NCBI GenBank assembly: GCA_937967685.1
Contig: CALBTX010000215.1
Span: forward strand, 1-6,350
Source of the DNA: an uncultured Bacillaceae bacterium
Lineage (GTDB): Bacteria > Bacillota > Bacilli > Caldalkalibacillales > Caldalkalibacillaceae
DNA: 6,350 bases
Reading direction: 5' to 3'
Positions 1 through 6,020 of the stretch are shown here, one piece after another (positions within the stretch are counted from its first letter, which is position 1; the number at the start of each line of letters is the position of its first letter). The position numbers were made by a program, and so were the translations under genes. Under the pieces are notes generated by a model. That model worked only from the letters and a program-made list of their open reading frames with translations. It ran no database searches and was not told the origin of the DNA.

Positions 1-182
1 ACTGACTTATGATTTATCTTATGTTGACCAATCTGTGCCCGTTTATGCTTTTTTCGGTCAGTATTGTGTGGTTCATCATTATGCTGTGGTTCATGCCGGC
101 CGCTGGCTTGCAGGGCTTGTTGTTCGGGTGTGACAACGTCGTCTTTTTTGTTTTGCTTAGGCAGATCCTGCTGATTGTCCAC
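1..182 (-). CDS. Small hydrophilic N-terminus, possible EpuA-type protein (partial, runs off left edge)
   Basis: An open frame begins at GTG (180-182) and stays open for 60 codons to the window edge, so only the N-terminus is visible. A purine-rich site, AGAGGAAGAGG, ends about nine bases before the GTG. The peptide starts MDNQQDLPKQNKKDD and is rich in Q, N, K, D and H. It turns basic near the edge (DRKKHKRAQ), with no membrane segment yet. It lies 33 bases after the flhP stop on the same strand and probably belongs to the mbl-flhO-flhP transcript. In related Bacillales a small protein annotated as DNA-directed RNA polymerase subunit beta (EpuA family) often follows flhP. It has a charged N-terminus and one membrane helix, so this identity is inferred from position and composition only. 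A hypothetical protein is the safe label. Confidence 0.6.
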   Translation of the reverse strand, partial: MDNQQDLPKQNKKDDVVTPEQQALQASGRHEPQHNDEPHNTDRKKHKRAQIGQHKINHKS

Positions 183-215
183 GATCAAAAACCTCTTCCT
201 CTGGGGTCAGCCGCT

Positions 216-1085
216 TTAACCGCGTATCGAATTGGCCAGACCCATCATTTCGTCGGCCATGGAGATCGCCCGCGATTGAAACTGAAGCAGGCGCTGGGCG
301 GTGATCAGGTTCGTCATTTCCTGGGTCAAATCGACGTTGGACATCTCCAGTGCCCCCTGGCGGATGTTCGCCGGTCGTTCGTCACCATCTAAAGCGGCCA
401 GATTGATCAGGTTCATGCCGCCGTTGGCCAGCAGCTCTTCTTCAGCGACGGACAGTCTGAACCCGTTCTCCCCCACCGCTTCCAGGATGTCGGGGCGGTG
501 AATCCGGGCCAGGCCTAACGTAAAGGTTTGCGCTTCGCCAAACGGCGGGTAAACGTTCAGTGTGCCGTCTTCATCCGCCTGGATTCGCTCGAAATCGTCC
601 GCAAACGTGATCTCCTCTCCTTCAGTGTCTAAAACAGGCAGCCCTTGAGCCGTGACCAAACGCAGCTGTCCCGGCTGTGTCGGATGGGGCTGGGCATGGA
701 AGTTGCCATCCCGTGTATATAACATTTCTTCGTACTCATTGCCGTCGGCATCCGTATACGTATGTAAGATGCGAAACCATCCGTCACCTTCAATCATGAA
801 GTCCAGGGGCCGGTCCGTCTGTCGGACAGCGCCCTGTTCGGTTCTCAAAGACGTTGCGGCAAGCTTGACCCCGTGACCGACTCTGATGCCGTATGGCGTC
901 CGGCGGCCGACTTCCCGATGGGCATGAGGCTGGTTGCGAATGTTTTCGGTTAATAGATCTTGAAATGAAGCCTCCCTGCGTTTATAACCGGTCGTATTGA
1001 CATTGGCCACATTGTGGGAAAGCGTATCGATTTGATGCTGAATCTGCCCGAAGCTGTTGGCTGCGGTGATCATCGAAAGATTCAT
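216..1085 (-). CDS. flhP: Flagellar hook-basal body protein FlhP (FlgG/FlgF family rod protein)
   Basis: The product, 289 residues, is an axial protein of the flagellar basal body, exported through the flagellar type III apparatus to build the distal rod. The N-terminal rod signature spans about residues 1-40 and includes LSHNVANVNTTGYKRR at 22-37. A core segment, QTDRPLDFMIEGDGWFRI (89-106), is typical of FlgG-like proteins, as is LYTRDGNF (122-129). The C-terminal coiled segment at 243-285 starts GALEMSNVDLTQEMTNLITAQR; the usual AQRAY is AQRLL here. B. subtilis FlhP is about 269 residues, so this one is slightly longer. The ATG at 1083-1085 has an AGGAGG site seven bases upstream. That site overlaps the TAG stop of flhO (1097-1099), which suggests translational coupling. 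Assignment to FlhP rather than canonical FlgG rests on sequence likeness and the mbl-flhO-flhP order. Confidence 0.93.
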   Translation of the reverse strand: MNLSMITAANSFGQIQHQIDTLSHNVANVNTTGYKRREASFQDLLTENIRNQPHAHREVGRRTPYGIRVGHGVKLAATSLRTEQGAVRQTDRPLDFMIEGDGWFRILHTYTDADGNEYEEMLYTRDGNFHAQPHPTQPGQLRLVTAQGLPVLDTEGEEITFADDFERIQADEDGTLNVYPPFGEAQTFTLGLARIHRPDILEAVGENGFRLSVAEEELLANGGMNLINLAALDGDERPANIRQGALEMSNVDLTQEMTNLITAQRLLQFQSRAISMADEMMGLANSIRG

Positions 1086-1096
1086 CAGCGGTCCTC

Positions 1097-2008
1097 CTAT
1101 CCTAAGCGTCCGATTTGGGTGGCGGCCAATTCCATGCTGCGGTCATACGATTGCAACACGCGCTGGTTCGCCTCATAGAGCCTGTACATGGTCAACATGT
1201 CGCTCATCGTTCTCGTCGGATCGACATTGGAGCGTTCCAGGAAACCTTGCCTGATTTCATAACCGGGTGCTCCTTCGACTTCCGGATCATTCAGAAATGC
1301 GATCCCGTCTATGTGCTGGGGCTCTCCTTCCGGTGCTTCAGGATCGGCACCGTTTTCAGGCACAAAGCGGTAAACGCCGTTTCCTTCTTTGACCAGCCGT
1401 CCGGGCTGCTCCGTATAACCGATCCACAGGCGGCCCAGTTCTTCTCCGCCTGCTTCGTCAGCAGTATGTAAGATCAGCGTGCCGTCCTCCAGCACTTGCA
1501 GCGCTCCTTGTCCCACTTGAATCGGTTCAAGGTCTTCATTCAACACGGGATACCCTTCGGAGGTCACCAGCGTGCCTTCGGCATTGAGCATCAAACGGCC
1601 GTTACGTGTATAACGCACTTCGTCTTCTCCCGTTTGCACGGCAAAAAAGAGCGTGCCCCTTTCTTCTGTCTCAGGGTTTTCGGGCAGTGCCTGATCGACA
1701 ATTGCCAGATGTAAAGGATGGCCGGTTTCCTGCAAATCCCCCTGCTGAAAGGAAGGGATGGCTTCCTGAGCATAAACACCTGTGTACAACGTGCCGATCG
1801 GGGTCGATCCGCTAAATGAAGGCTTTCCCTGAACATTGACTTGAGCATCGCGTATCCGTTCGATGAGCATTTCAGGGAACGCTCTCAACACCTGTTCGTC
1901 TTGTTTATATCCCGGTGTTTCGGCATTGGCCAGCCGGTTTGTTAACATCTGCTGCCTCCGTTCCGCGGCGATCATTCCGGAAGCAGCCGAATATACACCT
2001 CTAAACAA
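1097..2008 (-). CDS. flhO: Flagellar hook-basal body protein FlhO (FlgF/FlgG family rod protein)
   Basis: This 303-residue protein is a second rod component paired with FlhP. The N-terminal rod motif MFRGVYSAASGMIAAERR is followed by MLTNRLANAETPGYK (21-35) and RAFPEMLIERI (42-52), which resembles B. subtilis FlhO. A core-like segment, QETGHPLHLAIVDQ (93-106), has lost the usual GDGFF sequence. RYTRNGRLMLNAEGTLVTSEGYPVL covers about 132-156. The C-terminal segment, ERSNVDPTRTMSDMLTMYR (258-276), ends in the conserved helix. It is longer than the roughly 270-residue B. subtilis protein, with acidic insertions near 185-190 and 216-232. Translation starts at a rare TTG (2006-2008): an AAGGAGG site overlaps the mbl stop and sits seven bases upstream. 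The nearby ATG in another frame meets a stop almost at once. Co-transcription with mbl is inferred from the 12-base gap. Confidence 0.93.
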   Translation of the reverse strand: MFRGVYSAASGMIAAERRQQMLTNRLANAETPGYKQDEQVLRAFPEMLIERIRDAQVNVQGKPSFSGSTPIGTLYTGVYAQEAIPSFQQGDLQETGHPLHLAIVDQALPENPETEERGTLFFAVQTGEDEVRYTRNGRLMLNAEGTLVTSEGYPVLNEDLEPIQVGQGALQVLEDGTLILHTADEAGGEELGRLWIGYTEQPGRLVKEGNGVYRFVPENGADPEAPEGEPQHIDGIAFLNDPEVEGAPGYEIRQGFLERSNVDPTRTMSDMLTMYRLYEANQRVLQSYDRSMELAATQIGRLG

Positions 2009-2020
2009 CTTGCATCCTCC

Positions 2021-3022
2021 TTACGCCAATGATTTTTTCGGAATCTTGTCCAAATGCTCAAGCATCAGTCCCGTTCCTTTGGCCACACAGCTCATCGGAT
2101 CTTCGGCAACGAGAACGGGCACTTTCAATTCGGTGGACATCAGCTGTTCAATGCCGTTCAGGAGGGCTCCGCCACCGGTCAGAATAATGCCTTTGTCAAT
2201 AATATCCGCTGACAGTTCGGGAGGCGTCTGTTCCAAAACGCTTTTGGCAGCGGCAACGACACCGGCGAGGGGTTCTTCCAGAGCTTCGTGCACTTCCTTG
2301 GATGTGATCGTAATCGTCCTGGGCAATCCAGAGACCATGTCTCGTCCGCGGATATCCATCTCTTCATGACGCGCATCAGGAAATACAGTAGCAATGTTTT
2401 TCTTGACATCTTCTGCCGTCCGTTCCCCGATCATAAGCTTGTACTTTTGTTTAATATACTGTTGAATGGCCTGGTCAAACACATCCCCAGCCATTTTGAT
2501 AGAAGAGGCGGTGACTATATTTCCCATGGAGAGCACTGCAATATCGGTCGTTCCACCGCCTATATCAATGACCATGTTTCCGCTCGGTTGAAAAATATCC
2601 ATTCCCGCTCCGACGGCCGCCACTTTCGGTTCTTCTTCCAGGAATACTTTTTTGCCCCCGCTTTTTTCGGCCGCTTCACGAATGGCTTTTTGCTCGACCG
2701 AGGTGATATTCGTTGGACAGCAAATCAAAATTTTTGGAGAAGCGAACAAACTCTTGACGCCTATTTTTTGCAGAAAATGTTTTAACATCATTTCCGTAAT
2801 TTCAAAGTCTGCAATGACCCCGTCTTTCAAAGGTCGTATGGCTACTATATTTCCTGGTGTTCGTCCGACCATGCGATACGCATCACTGCCTACGGCCAAC
2901 ACTTTGCCGTCCTTTCTGTCAATGGCCACCACGCTGGGCTCATCGAGAACGACACCTTTGCCTTTGAAGAAGATAAGCACATTGGCCGTACCCAGGTCGA
3001 TTCCGATATCCCGACTAAACAT
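2021..3022 (-). CDS. mbl: MreB-like actin homologue Mbl, cell-shape protein
   Basis: Mbl polymerises under the membrane and guides lateral-wall peptidoglycan synthesis in rod-shaped Gram-positive cells. The protein is 333 residues, the same length as B. subtilis Mbl, and matches it through most of the sequence as I recall it. Actin-fold motifs are intact. Phosphate loop 1 is DIGIDLGTANVLIF (5-18), the acidic EEEPKVAA segment covers 129-136, phosphate loop 2 is VIDIGGGTTDIAVLS (151-165), and the adenosine motif is GIILTGGGALLNG (278-290). Conserved MVGRTPGNIVAIRPLKDGVIADFE-type sequence covers 51-74. Mbl is preferred over MreB or MreBH because it is followed by flhO-flhP and preceded by spoIIID, as in B. 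subtilis. The ATG at 3020-3022 is preceded by AGGGAGG and AGGA. The gene has sigma-A-like promoter sequence upstream and shares a transcript with flhO. Confidence 0.97.
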   Translation of the reverse strand: MFSRDIGIDLGTANVLIFFKGKGVVLDEPSVVAIDRKDGKVLAVGSDAYRMVGRTPGNIVAIRPLKDGVIADFEITEMMLKHFLQKIGVKSLFASPKILICCPTNITSVEQKAIREAAEKSGGKKVFLEEEPKVAAVGAGMDIFQPSGNMVIDIGGGTTDIAVLSMGNIVTASSIKMAGDVFDQAIQQYIKQKYKLMIGERTAEDVKKNIATVFPDARHEEMDIRGRDMVSGLPRTITITSKEVHEALEEPLAGVVAAAKSVLEQTPPELSADIIDKGIILTGGGALLNGIEQLMSTELKVPVLVAEDPMSCVAKGTGLMLEHLDKIPKKSLA

Positions 3023-3054
3023 GTATCCTAGCCCTCCCTGTTTCTTCCGCAGTA

Positions 3055-3098
3055 GTTATATCATACTAAATTATATTGTAAATTTGAACATTTTTCAT
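3055..3098 (-). promoter_or_regulatory. Candidate sigma-A promoter(s) for mbl-flhO-flhP
   Basis: Two overlapping housekeeping-type promoters can be read on the minus strand. One is ATGAAA (3098-3093), 17 bases, TATAAT (3075-3070). The other is TTTACA (3082-3077), 16 bases, TATAAC (3060-3055), with five of six matches in each box. Both lie 30 to 75 bases before the mbl start. No clear terminator separates mbl from spoIIID, so some sporulation read-through is possible. The motifs were found by eye only. Confidence 0.5.
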
Positions 3099-3163
3099 TA
3101 AAAGATTCGCTGCTGAACAGGGATTTCCTTTTTTTATCTCCAAAAATTGGGGGATCAGCAAAA

Positions 3164-3463
3164 TTATTTGGCTTCCACTTTGCGTGCCGTTTTGCGTTTT
3201 GTTTTCGATGCTGACTGATCGCTTTTGTATTTGATCTTTGTAGCCTCTCCTCCCCTTAGATGGCGCACAGATTTGTGATAATCCAAGATCTCTTTGACTT
3301 CATTGGCTAATTCCGGATTGATTTCAGGCAGTCGTTCGGTCAGATCTTTGTGCACTGTGCTTTTAGAGACACCAAATTCTTTGGCAATTTTGCGAACCGT
3401 ATTACGGGTTTCAACGATGTATAGGCCGATTTTTATGGTTCGCTCTTTGATGTAATCGTGCAC
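3164..3463 (-). CDS. spoIIID: Stage III sporulation transcriptional regulator SpoIIID
   Basis: SpoIIID is a small mother-cell DNA-binding protein that activates or represses many sigma-E and sigma-K genes, so it moves the cell from early to late mother-cell expression. The product has 99 residues; B. subtilis SpoIIID has 93 and is nearly identical over residues 1-80. It begins MHDYIKERTIKIGLYIVE. The helix-turn-helix, VRKIAKEFGVSKSTVHKD (23-40), is followed by LTERLPEINPELANEVKEIL and the basic motif HKSVRHLRGGEATKIKYK (63-80). The last 19 residues differ from B. subtilis: they are rich in K and R (KTKRKTARKVEAK). The start is GTG (3461-3463), with GGGAGG eight bases upstream. It is probably monocistronic from the sigma-E-like promoter at 3497-3525. 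Confidence 0.98.
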   Translation of the reverse strand: MHDYIKERTIKIGLYIVETRNTVRKIAKEFGVSKSTVHKDLTERLPEINPELANEVKEILDYHKSVRHLRGGEATKIKYKSDQSASKTKRKTARKVEAK

Positions 3464-3496
3464 TCCCCTCGCCTCCCTGTACGGTTAATCTGATAC

Positions 3497-3525
3497 ATTA
3501 TATTGGTCAAAGGAGGCATATATTC
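3497..3525 (-). promoter_or_regulatory. Candidate sigma-E promoter of spoIIID
   Basis: On the minus strand GAATATA (3525-3519) is followed by 14 bases and AATATAAT (3504-3497). This fits the B. subtilis sigma-E pattern KMATATT-N14-CATACAHT at 6 of 7 and 6 of 8 positions. Transcription would begin near 3490, about 27 bases before the GTG. Known biology of spoIIID, a sigma-E gene, supports the reading; the match itself was made by eye. Confidence 0.6.
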
Positions 3526-3591
3526 TTTAAATCCAAGCCTGACAAGCTAAAAATAAGCAATTTTTCCAAATCAAGCCTGTCCTCTTCCCGC

Positions 3592-3628
3592 AAAAAAAAC
3601 ACCCGGAAGGTGTGACAACCTCCAGGTG
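3592..3628 (-). terminator. Rho-independent terminator after spoIIQ
   Basis: On the minus strand CACCTGGAGG (3628-3619) pairs with CTTCCGGGTG (3609-3600) in a ten-pair stem with two G-T pairs. The loop is nine bases, and eight T residues follow (3599-3592). It lies 28 bases after the spoIIQ stop and separates spoIIQ from spoIIID. Confidence 0.92.
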
Positions 3629-3656
3629 CTCATTGCCAGAGCTGTATGCTTATCGT

Positions 3657-4589
3657 TTATTCATTTTGTTGGGCGTCGGATTCTTCTTCCGTTTGATTGG
3701 CGTCAGATTCTCGTTCCGTTTGATTGTCGGAACCGTTTTCTGCTTCGGTATCAGACCCGGCATCCTCCTGGACGTCCGCTTCAGATTCTCCATCTGCATG
3801 CGTTTCCGCTTCATCGTTTGTTTTGGACTCCGTATCTTCCTGAGCGTTGTCCTTGTCTAAATACGCCATCGGATTCACCGGGGCACCGTCTTCTCTCACT
3901 TCAAAATGGAAGTGAACGCCCAAATCCTTGCGGAAGACACTGCGCCCTGCTTGGCCAATGATATCGCCTTTTTCAACCATGTCGCCTTCAGACACTTGCA
4001 CACCTTCCAAGCTTTGATAAACGGTAACCAAACCGTCATCATGCTCGACTTCGACATAATTGCCGAGCAGCGGATCTTTCCCGGACGTGATCACGGTCCC
4101 GCTCAGTGCGGCAAGAACGTCAAACGCTTCGCCGTCTTCACGGGCAAAGTCCATGCCGTGGCTGGGGTGGTATTGGTTATCGTATTCCACCATCGCCTCC
4201 TGCTGCTCTTCTGCACTCGCTTCATCTTCGAAGAAACCGACGACGACGTTCGCTTCTCCGTCAGCCACAGGCCAGTCCATCGTTTCATTTTGGGCCGTGA
4301 CCGGCGTTGCCTCGTCGTTATCAGCGTATCCATAGGCGTCTTCACCCATCGACTGCTGATCAGCAGGGGTTTCTTCTTCCACTCCCTCATATCCTATCTC
4401 ATCCGGGTCAATGGCAAAATCGTTCGTGTTTTGATACCACGTGATGAACGCAAGGATAAGGGCTGCGGCTGCCAAGTAAATGGCGGGGAAAAACCATTTC
4501 TTTTTGATCAACCTTTTCCATGCCGACGGTTTTTGCTGGATTTCTTCTTCGGCTGGAGAAGATTGACGCTGTTGGTTTTCTTCTTTCAT
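3657..4589 (-). CDS. spoIIQ: Stage II sporulation protein SpoIIQ, forespore LytM/M23-like membrane protein
   Basis: SpoIIQ sits in the forespore outer membrane and binds SpoIIIAH across the intermembrane space, forming the channel needed for engulfment and late forespore gene expression. From ATG 4587-4589 it has 310 residues (B. subtilis about 283). A charged cytoplasmic N-terminus (1-32) precedes one membrane helix, WFFPAIYLAAAALILAFITW (32-51). An acidic linker is followed by the M23 fold from about 136 to 245. The zinc site is degenerate. Ser143 replaces the first metal His (SHGMD), and the usual YxHLS position is YQSL (191-194), although HFHFE (226-230) is kept. Peptidase activity is therefore unlikely, as in B. 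subtilis. The last 65 residues form an acidic tail with a nine-residue repeat. The second of two close ATGs is chosen because GAGG lies eight bases upstream; the in-frame extension to 4685 overlaps the promoter. Confidence 0.95.
   Translation of the reverse strand: MKEENQQRQSSPAEEEIQQKPSAWKRLIKKKWFFPAIYLAAAALILAFITWYQNTNDFAIDPDEIGYEGVEEETPADQQSMGEDAYGYADNDEATPVTAQNETMDWPVADGEANVVVGFFEDEASAEEQQEAMVEYDNQYHPSHGMDFAREDGEAFDVLAALSGTVITSGKDPLLGNYVEVEHDDGLVTVYQSLEGVQVSEGDMVEKGDIIGQAGRSVFRKDLGVHFHFEVREDGAPVNPMAYLDKDNAQEDTESKTNDEAETHADGESEADVQEDAGSDTEAENGSDNQTERESDANQTEEESDAQQNE
3672..3725 (-). repeat. Two-copy 27-base tandem repeat in the spoIIQ C-terminal tail
   Basis: Two adjacent in-frame units encode NQTERESDA (3725-3699) and NQTEEESDA (3698-3672), with a few base differences. 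They sit in the disordered acidic tail after the M23-like domain and suggest local slippage or duplication without loss of frame. Confidence 0.8.
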
Positions 4590-4607
4590 TTTCATCACCT
4601 CAGCTAC

Positions 4608-4636
4608 CATTCTTGCCACATTGAGCAAGTTTATAC
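4608..4636 (-). promoter_or_regulatory. Candidate sigma-F promoter of spoIIQ
   Basis: On the minus strand GTATA (4636-4632), 14 bases and GGCAAGAATG (4617-4608) fit the forespore sigma-F pattern GYWTA-N15-GGNRANANTW closely, with the spacer one base short. B. subtilis spoIIQ is a known sigma-F gene. The start site would be near 4601-4602, directly at the GAGGTG ribosome site (4601-4596). The leader would then be only about 12 bases. Confidence 0.65.
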
Positions 4637-4694
4637 CTGAGTTGATAGAAAATTTACAGTTTATCCCCAATTCCTGCCGATTCACTATAACGCA

Positions 4695-5717
4695 CTATTT
4701 TCGAACGACCCACTGCCGATAGTCCTGAATGTCGATGTCCTGATAGTAATAGCGCACGATCTCTTCCGCGGAACGCCCCGCTTTGGCCATGCCGTTTGCT
4801 CCCCACTGACTCATCCCGACGCCGTGACCGTAGCCGTTCAATTGAATCACCACTTGACCGTCACGGATGTGCCATTGGAAGTCTGCAGAAGGCAGATCAA
4901 GCAATTCGCGCACTTCTCTGCCGGAAAACGTTTTTCCGCCCACTTGCACTTCCCCGACCCGATGCCCGGCGGTGTGGGAGATGACTTCATAAAACGGTTG
5001 GTCGTTGCTGACGGGGGCGCTCAGTTCCACGCCTAATTTCTGTTGAAATTCTTCCACGCTCATGCTCATCTGCTGTTCATAGCGAGGGGAATCCGCATCC
5101 CAGGGGCTTTCGACGCTTTTGAGGTATGGAATGTCTGTCCCCCAATAGTCCTCGGCATTTTCGGTATAGCCATTGCTGGTTGAAAAAAACGTGGCATCAA
5201 TCGGACGGCCTTTATAGGTTAAAACTTGGCCCATCGTTTCGTTCACCGCCTGATTGATCTTGCTGATGTTTCGCTCATAGGCCCTGCCCCAGCGCTCTCG
5301 TAATTCTGCCTCGCTCTGATAGACTTGATGGTTAACCGAATCGGTCACATAGGAACCTTCGGGCGTATCTGAAAAATCCCGTTCGACCATGCGCCGAATG
5401 ATGTACGTTCGGGCCGCCATGGCCTGTGCTTTTAATGCTTCCAGTTCAAAATCATGAGGCATCTCTGAAGCAACGACACCGCGTACATACTCTTCCAGAG
5501 GGACTTTGTCGATCTGTTTGGAGCCTGTCCGATAAACGGGAATGACAATGTTCGCTGTATCTGATGCTGTGTCATTTTTTTGCAATTGAACCTGACCGGC
5601 TTGTCCACGCCATGCTTTGGCTGTCCCGTCTTTGGATAGAAAAACGGTTACGACACTGGGGATGACGAGTAAAACAACGATAAATATCGAGCTGCAGATG
5701 AGCACGAAACGAGTCAT
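4695..5717 (-). CDS. spoIID: Stage II sporulation protein SpoIID, peptidoglycan lytic transglycosylase
   Basis: SpoIID is a mother-cell membrane protein that, with SpoIIM and SpoIIP, degrades peptidoglycan around the forespore during engulfment; SpoIID cleaves the glycan strands. From ATG 5715-5717 the product has 340 residues, against about 343 in B. subtilis. A membrane anchor spans about residues 4-27. The signature VPLEEYVRGVVASEMP (72-87) includes the likely catalytic Glu85, followed by EALKAQAMAARTY (93-105). A STSNGYTENAEDYWG-type segment lies mid-protein. The C-terminal motif NGYGHGVGMSQWGANGMAK (294-312) is also conserved. The start was chosen for AGGAGTG 8-11 bases upstream and for a membrane helix near the N-terminus. 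The frame continues open to an ATG at 5804, but that start has no good ribosome site and is almost at the predicted transcription start. spoIIQ follows with its own promoter and no terminator between. Confidence 0.96.
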   Translation of the reverse strand: MTRFVLICSSIFIVVLLVIPSVVTVFLSKDGTAKAWRGQAGQVQLQKNDTASDTANIVIPVYRTGSKQIDKVPLEEYVRGVVASEMPHDFELEALKAQAMAARTYIIRRMVERDFSDTPEGSYVTDSVNHQVYQSEAELRERWGRAYERNISKINQAVNETMGQVLTYKGRPIDATFFSTSNGYTENAEDYWGTDIPYLKSVESPWDADSPRYEQQMSMSVEEFQQKLGVELSAPVSNDQPFYEVISHTAGHRVGEVQVGGKTFSGREVRELLDLPSADFQWHIRDGQVVIQLNGYGHGVGMSQWGANGMAKAGRSAEEIVRYYYQDIDIQDYRQWVVRK

Positions 5718-5796
5718 AGCGGCATTCACTCCTATCATGTTCGGTTTACGTGTCATATGATTCGCTTGCTTTGTACACTGGAGCATATACAGCGGA

Positions 5797-5806
5797 TTGG
5801 ACAACC
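5797..5806 (+). promoter_or_regulatory. Candidate SpoIIID binding site downstream of the spoIID promoter
   Basis: TTGGACAACC on the plus strand matches the published SpoIIID consensus WWRRACARNY at all ten positions. It lies about 5 to 14 bases downstream of the predicted spoIID start site, where bound protein would block transcription. SpoIIID is known to repress spoIID in B. subtilis, and spoIIID itself lies two genes downstream. The site was found by eye, and a ten-base degenerate match can arise by chance. Confidence 0.5.
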
Positions 5807-5816
5807 ACTACGGTAC

Positions 5817-5845
5817 ATCATATGGGCGGATGATGCCTTTTATGA
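5817..5845 (-). promoter_or_regulatory. Candidate sigma-E promoter of spoIID
   Basis: On the minus strand TCATAAA (5845-5839), a 14-base spacer and CATATGAT (5824-5817) fit the sigma-E pattern KMATATT-N14-CATACAHT at 5 of 7 and 6 of 8 positions, with exact spacing. spoIID is a classic sigma-E gene. Transcription would begin near 5810, giving a leader of roughly 93 bases to the ATG at 5717. Confidence 0.6.
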
Positions 5846-5970
5846 CATATTTTCAACGGTTATTTTAAGTCGTATGAGCAAAAGGTCTTTTTCAAATTTC
5901 ACTACAGCTTTGCCGTTCGGAGACTACAAATATTGACAGCGCTATAGACGGCGCCTCTCTTAAGCGCACA
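5846..5970. other. Intergenic stretch between spoIID promoter and upstream terminator
   Basis: Together with its flanking sites, the stretch from 5718 to 6126 is the only span over 300 bases without a gene. Between the sigma-E-like promoter and the terminator I see no supported gene. There is a palindromic GGCGCC (5950-5955) and a palindromic AGCGCT (5938-5943). A plus-strand reading frame without a convincing start or ribosome site crosses the terminator and looks like noise. Confidence 0.6.
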
Positions 5971-5973
5971 AGT

Positions 5974-6015
5974 AAAAAAGCTTGCTGCATGGTTTTGAGG
6001 CCATTGCAACAAGCT
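5974..6015 (-). terminator. Rho-independent terminator downstream of the Rpn-family gene
   Basis: On the minus strand AGCTTGTTGCAATGG (6015-6001) pairs with CCATGCAGCAAGCT (5992-5979). There is one mismatch and one unpaired base, and the loop is eight bases. Six T residues then follow, counting the last stem base (5979-5974). Polarity fits transcription arriving from the Rpn-family gene, and the site insulates spoIID from it. The Rpn stop codon is about 110 bases upstream, so the 3' untranslated region would be long. Confidence 0.85.
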
Positions 6016-6020
6016 GCCAG

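Noticed and set aside
9..501. Plus-strand open frames at the left edge, including one starting with a hydrophobic segment
   Set aside because: They are antisense to flhP and the partial left-edge gene; the apparent hydrophobic segment comes from reading the complement of a hydrophilic gene.
1863..2785. Plus-strand open frames opposite mbl and flhO
   Set aside because: Low-complexity translations rich in S, R, F and H, antisense to conserved genes.
3131..3155. CCCCCAA/TTTTTGG hairpin downstream of spoIIID as a terminator
   Set aside because: The stem is short and on the minus strand it is followed by an A-rich run, not T residues.
3906..4640. Long plus-strand open frame of 244 codons opposite spoIIQ
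   Set aside because: It lies antisense to a well-supported gene, shows no family resemblance and no good ribosome site; it is a shadow of spoIIQ codon use.
4590..4685. N-terminal extension of SpoIIQ to the ATG at 4685
   Set aside because: It overlaps the sigma-F-like promoter and ribosome site; homologues begin with a short charged segment before the membrane helix.
5718..5804. N-terminal extension of SpoIID to the ATG at 5804
   Set aside because: No ribosome site, it would begin at the predicted transcription start, and it would bury the membrane anchor 30 residues inside the protein.
5932..5965. Plus-strand TTGACA (5933-5938) as a promoter
   Set aside because: There is no acceptable -10 box at 16-18 bases and no plus-strand gene downstream.
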